Shown here: positions 61,813 through 64,000 of the stretch, piece after piece
Position numbering within the stretch: the first letter of the stretch is position 1
Layout: every line of letters starts with the position of its first letter
NCBI GenBank assembly: GCA_000597885.1
Contig: CP004371.1
Span: forward strand, 5,968,001-6,032,000
Reading direction: 5' to 3'
Length of the DNA stretch: 64,000 nt
DNA from: Flammeovirgaceae bacterium 311
Lineage (GTDB): Bacteria > Bacteroidota > Bacteroidia > Cytophagales > Cyclobacteriaceae
Notes under the pieces: model-generated
Told to the model about the DNA's origin: nothing
The model's input: only the letters and a program-made list of their open reading frames with translations
Database searches by the model: none
Made by a program: the position numbers and the translations under genes

Positions 61813-62487
61813 CTATTCAAATCTAATCGGATAAGCCATCCAGGTAGCCACGGCTTTACCATCATCTATTCTTGGGTAGTAGAGTTCTTTCCCATCGAGT
61901 GCTGCAGAGATAATAGGGTCTTGTAGCCTTTTACTGTTAATATTAATCTCTCTTACAGTACAGACGCCAGAAGCATTAATATCCAGCTGTATGTAGAGGA
62001 GTGCTCCTTTATATTTCATGCTTAGCCGGGCTAGCTCCTGTTGTGTCAGCGTCTGAATCAGGTATTCTCTAAAATCTAAGCCTGCAGGTTTAAATTGCTG
62101 GTTTCTGTTGCCGGCCCCTGCACTGTCTAGTGAATCTGCTTTAGTGCTGGTACGTTCCAAAACGTCCATGCCAAAGTGTTTTCTTAGTTGTGCCTTGAGA
62201 TGGGAGTTATAACAGTCTTCAAAAAAATGTTCCAGCAATGTCACATTTACGCCAAAGTCAGATTTAAGTACTTTTTGTTGGGTTTTGCTGTGGAGAGATG
62301 GCTTCAGCTTAAGGGTATAATTGTTTGACAGAAAATCTTTCTCTGCCATCATCATTTCTTCCTTGCAGGCTTTGTCAGTCGAATCGGGTTCAAATGGTTT
62401 AAAGAGAAGACCATTGTCCTGGGCCCACAGGCTGTTTGATAGCAGTAAGCATAAATAGGCTGTAATAATCTTAATATAGCATTGCAT
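61813..62487 (-). CDS. Secreted protein with TonB-C-like end, module copy B
   Basis: 224 residues, nearly identical to the protein encoded at 35721-36392, with only scattered substitutions (for example DINASG for DIIASG) and one extra C-terminal Glu. It keeps the signal peptide (ITAYLCLLLSNSLWAQ) and the C-terminal TonB-like strand. Both copies look intact, so both may be expressed. Confidence 0.75.
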   Translation of the reverse strand: MQCYIKIITAYLCLLLSNSLWAQDNGLLFKPFEPDSTDKACKEEMMMAEKDFLSNNYTLKLKPSLHSKTQQKVLKSDFGVNVTLLEHFFEDCYNSHLKAQLRKHFGMDVLERTSTKADSLDSAGAGNRNQQFKPAGLDFREYLIQTLTQQELARLSMKYKGALLYIQLDINASGVCTVREININSKRLQDPIISAALDGKELYYPRIDDGKAVATWMAYPIRFE

Positions 62488-62660
62488 ATGCTGAAGTTCA
62501 TGTTACTCTTAGATCTGTTGGATACCTGATGGTAATCTAAAAGAGAACATCCTAACATAAGTTACTTTAATAAAGAAAGCAACATGCGGAGGACAAGTAG
62601 CTGCATTATGTAGTGTAAGAGTTATCGATTATTGGTGATTGTATATTGTTGTATTGCAAC

Positions 62661-62668
62661 TATCTTTG
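62661..62668 (+). promoter_or_regulatory. Candidate -7 element for RDD/YcxB pair, copy B
   Basis: TATCTTTG, identical in sequence and distance to the octamer at 36566 in copy A; fits TAnnTTTG. Confidence 0.4.
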
Positions 62669-62708
62669 TTTATCAGGTGACCTAGTGCTATCTATTCGAA
62701 AAACACCT

Positions 62709-63559
62709 ATGGAAAAAACCAGGCAACTCATTCAGGCTAAGAACCTGTTAACCCTGCTCGCATCTATTTTCTTAGTGAGTGAGGCATTCTTCTTAAATGT
62801 AGTGCTGCAGGATGGAAATGGGGACGTAGCAGGAGCCTTTGCCAAAACGCTTTTTTTTTATTGTTTATTTATTTCCTGTACAAAGGGTACAACTGGAGCA
62901 AATGGGCGGTTTCCGTATTACTTGTGCTGTATTCCCTTTTTTGCATAATAGGAGGGTTTGAAGCAGACTCCCTGACGTTGAAAATCATAGGGGCCTTTTA
63001 TTTATATTTCGGCACTATCCTTCATATCTCAAAGCCAATCCAACTGCTGGTACAGCAAGGATCTACTACAGATGCTGTTGCAGCAAATGTACCCTCCCCT
63101 ATAAATCATACTGAAGCCCTATCCCAGAGAGGTGAAGAGATTGAATACCCAAGCCTGCTAAAGCGTTATCAAGCTACCTTTATCGACAGCATGCTGCTAT
63201 TCCTCATCTTTATTTTGCTTTCCGTAGCAGTGGAAGATGCTCAATATAAAACAGGCCTTATCCTTACGGTGGTAGGAATACTCCTATTGACTTACGAGCC
63301 CTTACTTAGCTGCTATTCCGCTACGCTTGGTCAAAGGATGATGAACATCAGGGTGAGAAGTGTTTATGACACTGCGCAACCCATTTCACTGAGGAAAGCT
63401 TATTTTCGATTTTTTACCAAAGGGCTCCTGGGCTGGATTTCTTTCCTGACAATACACTCCAATACACAAAAGCGGGCTATGCACGACTATGCGGCGGATA
63501 GTGTGATGATCAGGAGGGGTGATGTAAGCAACAGAAGCTCTAATGAGATTCAGCCCTAA
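62709..63559 (+). pseudogene. RDD-family gene, module copy B, frameshifted in a T9 run
   Basis: It starts like copy A (MEKTRQLIQAKNLL). At 62851-62859 it has nine consecutive T where copy A has TTTTCTTTTT, a one-base loss that shifts the frame within the third hydrophobic segment. The rest of the RDD protein stays open in the second frame to 63559 (RYQATFIDSMLLFLIF; LGQRMMNIRVRS), with few other changes. The break is therefore either recent, a sequencing error in a homopolymer, or a phase-variable tract. Confidence 0.8.
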
Positions 63560-63624
63560 TTGATGAAAAGTTCATATACGCTAAGCACTTAAAAACTATT
63601 AACAACAATAACCAGCACCTATAA

Positions 63625-64000
63625 ATGATGTACAGGTTTATTCTTGACGAAGATGACTATTTAAGTCATCAGTTATTCACTGCTTCAGGATCAGCTATTC
63701 AAAAAAAGACAATGATCCGGACCTGGCTAATGGGGGTGCTTTTTTTCCTGATCATTAGCCTGGTATCATACTTAAGTGATTATACTAAGCTAACTAATTA
63801 TATATTGATAATGGCAGCAGTTTTCCTCGTGTATTTTCCGCTGCGTTATCCAAGTTTTGTAAAGAGGTCCTATCAAAAGCATCTAAGGGAGCATTACAAA
63901 AACAAGTTTGGAGTAGCATCAGAAATTGAATTCAAAGAAGGCTTCCTTATATGTAACTCTATTGGTATTGAGAGCAAAATCAAACTTTCGGAGTTTGAAG
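63625..64000 (+). CDS. YcxB-like membrane protein, module copy B, cut by window end
   Basis: The first ~125 codons match the gene at 37530 with few changes (AIQKKTMIRTW for NHRKTMIRTW; YILIMAAVFLVYFP), and no stop is reached before base 64000. Two membrane segments and the start of the YcxB-like domain are present. It shows that the duplication continues beyond the window. Confidence 0.85.
   Translation, partial: MMYRFILDEDDYLSHQLFTASGSAIQKKTMIRTWLMGVLFFLIISLVSYLSDYTKLTNYILIMAAVFLVYFPLRYPSFVKRSYQKHLREHYKNKFGVASEIEFKEGFLICNSIGIESKIKLSEFE

Overview
The window looks like the chromosome of a member of the Bacteroidota, probably a Cytophagales-type environmental bacterium. Three things point there: type IX secretion C-terminal sorting domains (type B at 2.3 kb, type A at 6.7 kb), a SusC/SusD pair inside a polysaccharide-utilisation-like locus, and many lipoproteins with short Bacteroidota-style signal peptides. 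No ribosomal RNA or complete tRNA was seen. The only tRNA sequence is a 3'-end fragment of a Met(CAT)-type tRNA that serves as a probable attachment site.

Layout. 0-16.4 kb is mostly stable genome: a secreted type B sorted protein, a serine hydrolase, a Gfo/Idh/MocA oxidoreductase, a YihY/BrkB membrane protein, a 1219-residue metzincin protease with three PA14 domains, a CoiA-like protein, a DUF885 lipoprotein and a PQQ-type sugar dehydrogenase. 16.5-17.4 kb is a scar holding a broken HNH nuclease gene fused head-on to an integrase fragment. 17.4-34.6 kb is a coherent locus: a divergent 514-residue protein of unknown function, then ribokinase, a sugar transporter, SusC, SusD, two paralogous exported ADP-ribosylglycohydrolase-family proteins, a GH43, a clan GH-A enzyme and a GH92. 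Read together, it takes up ribose-containing (or related pentose) oligomers through SusCD, trims them outside the cytoplasm, imports the free sugar through the GRP-type transporter and phosphorylates it with ribokinase. It resembles the ribose-scavenging (rus) systems of Bacteroides, but with a duplicated ADP-ribosylglycohydrolase.

34.6-64 kb is an accessory region. A four-gene divergent module (two membrane/secreted proteins on one side, an RDD protein and a YcxB-like protein on the other) occurs twice in the same orientation, at 35.2-38.1 kb and from 61.3 kb to the window end, about 26.09 kb apart. Between the copies lie an IS1-family element (38992-39748), an IS21-family element (40184-42773, 5-bp target duplication CCACC) inserted in an already decayed thermonuclease-Excalibur gene, an AT-rich 584-residue orphan, a serine recombinase, a CoiA-like nuclease with a membrane anchor, a PIN-domain protein, a tRNA 3' fragment beside a tyrosine integrase with two paralogous helix-turn-helix genes, a rhomboid protease and several small cargo genes (TonB-C-like, SMI1/KNR4, DUF6438, ADP-ribosylglycohydrolase).

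Structure not explained by genes: a ~26-bp near-palindrome (core TTAACGTTAATGTTAAC) recurs at five sites in the accessory half and tends to separate gene modules. Two remnants of the same Fic-protein C-terminus lie beside cargo genes. A 10-bp TGAGCCGAAT motif recurs as alternating inverted triplets at two intergenic sites. All identifications come from reading the sequence; no database search was run.
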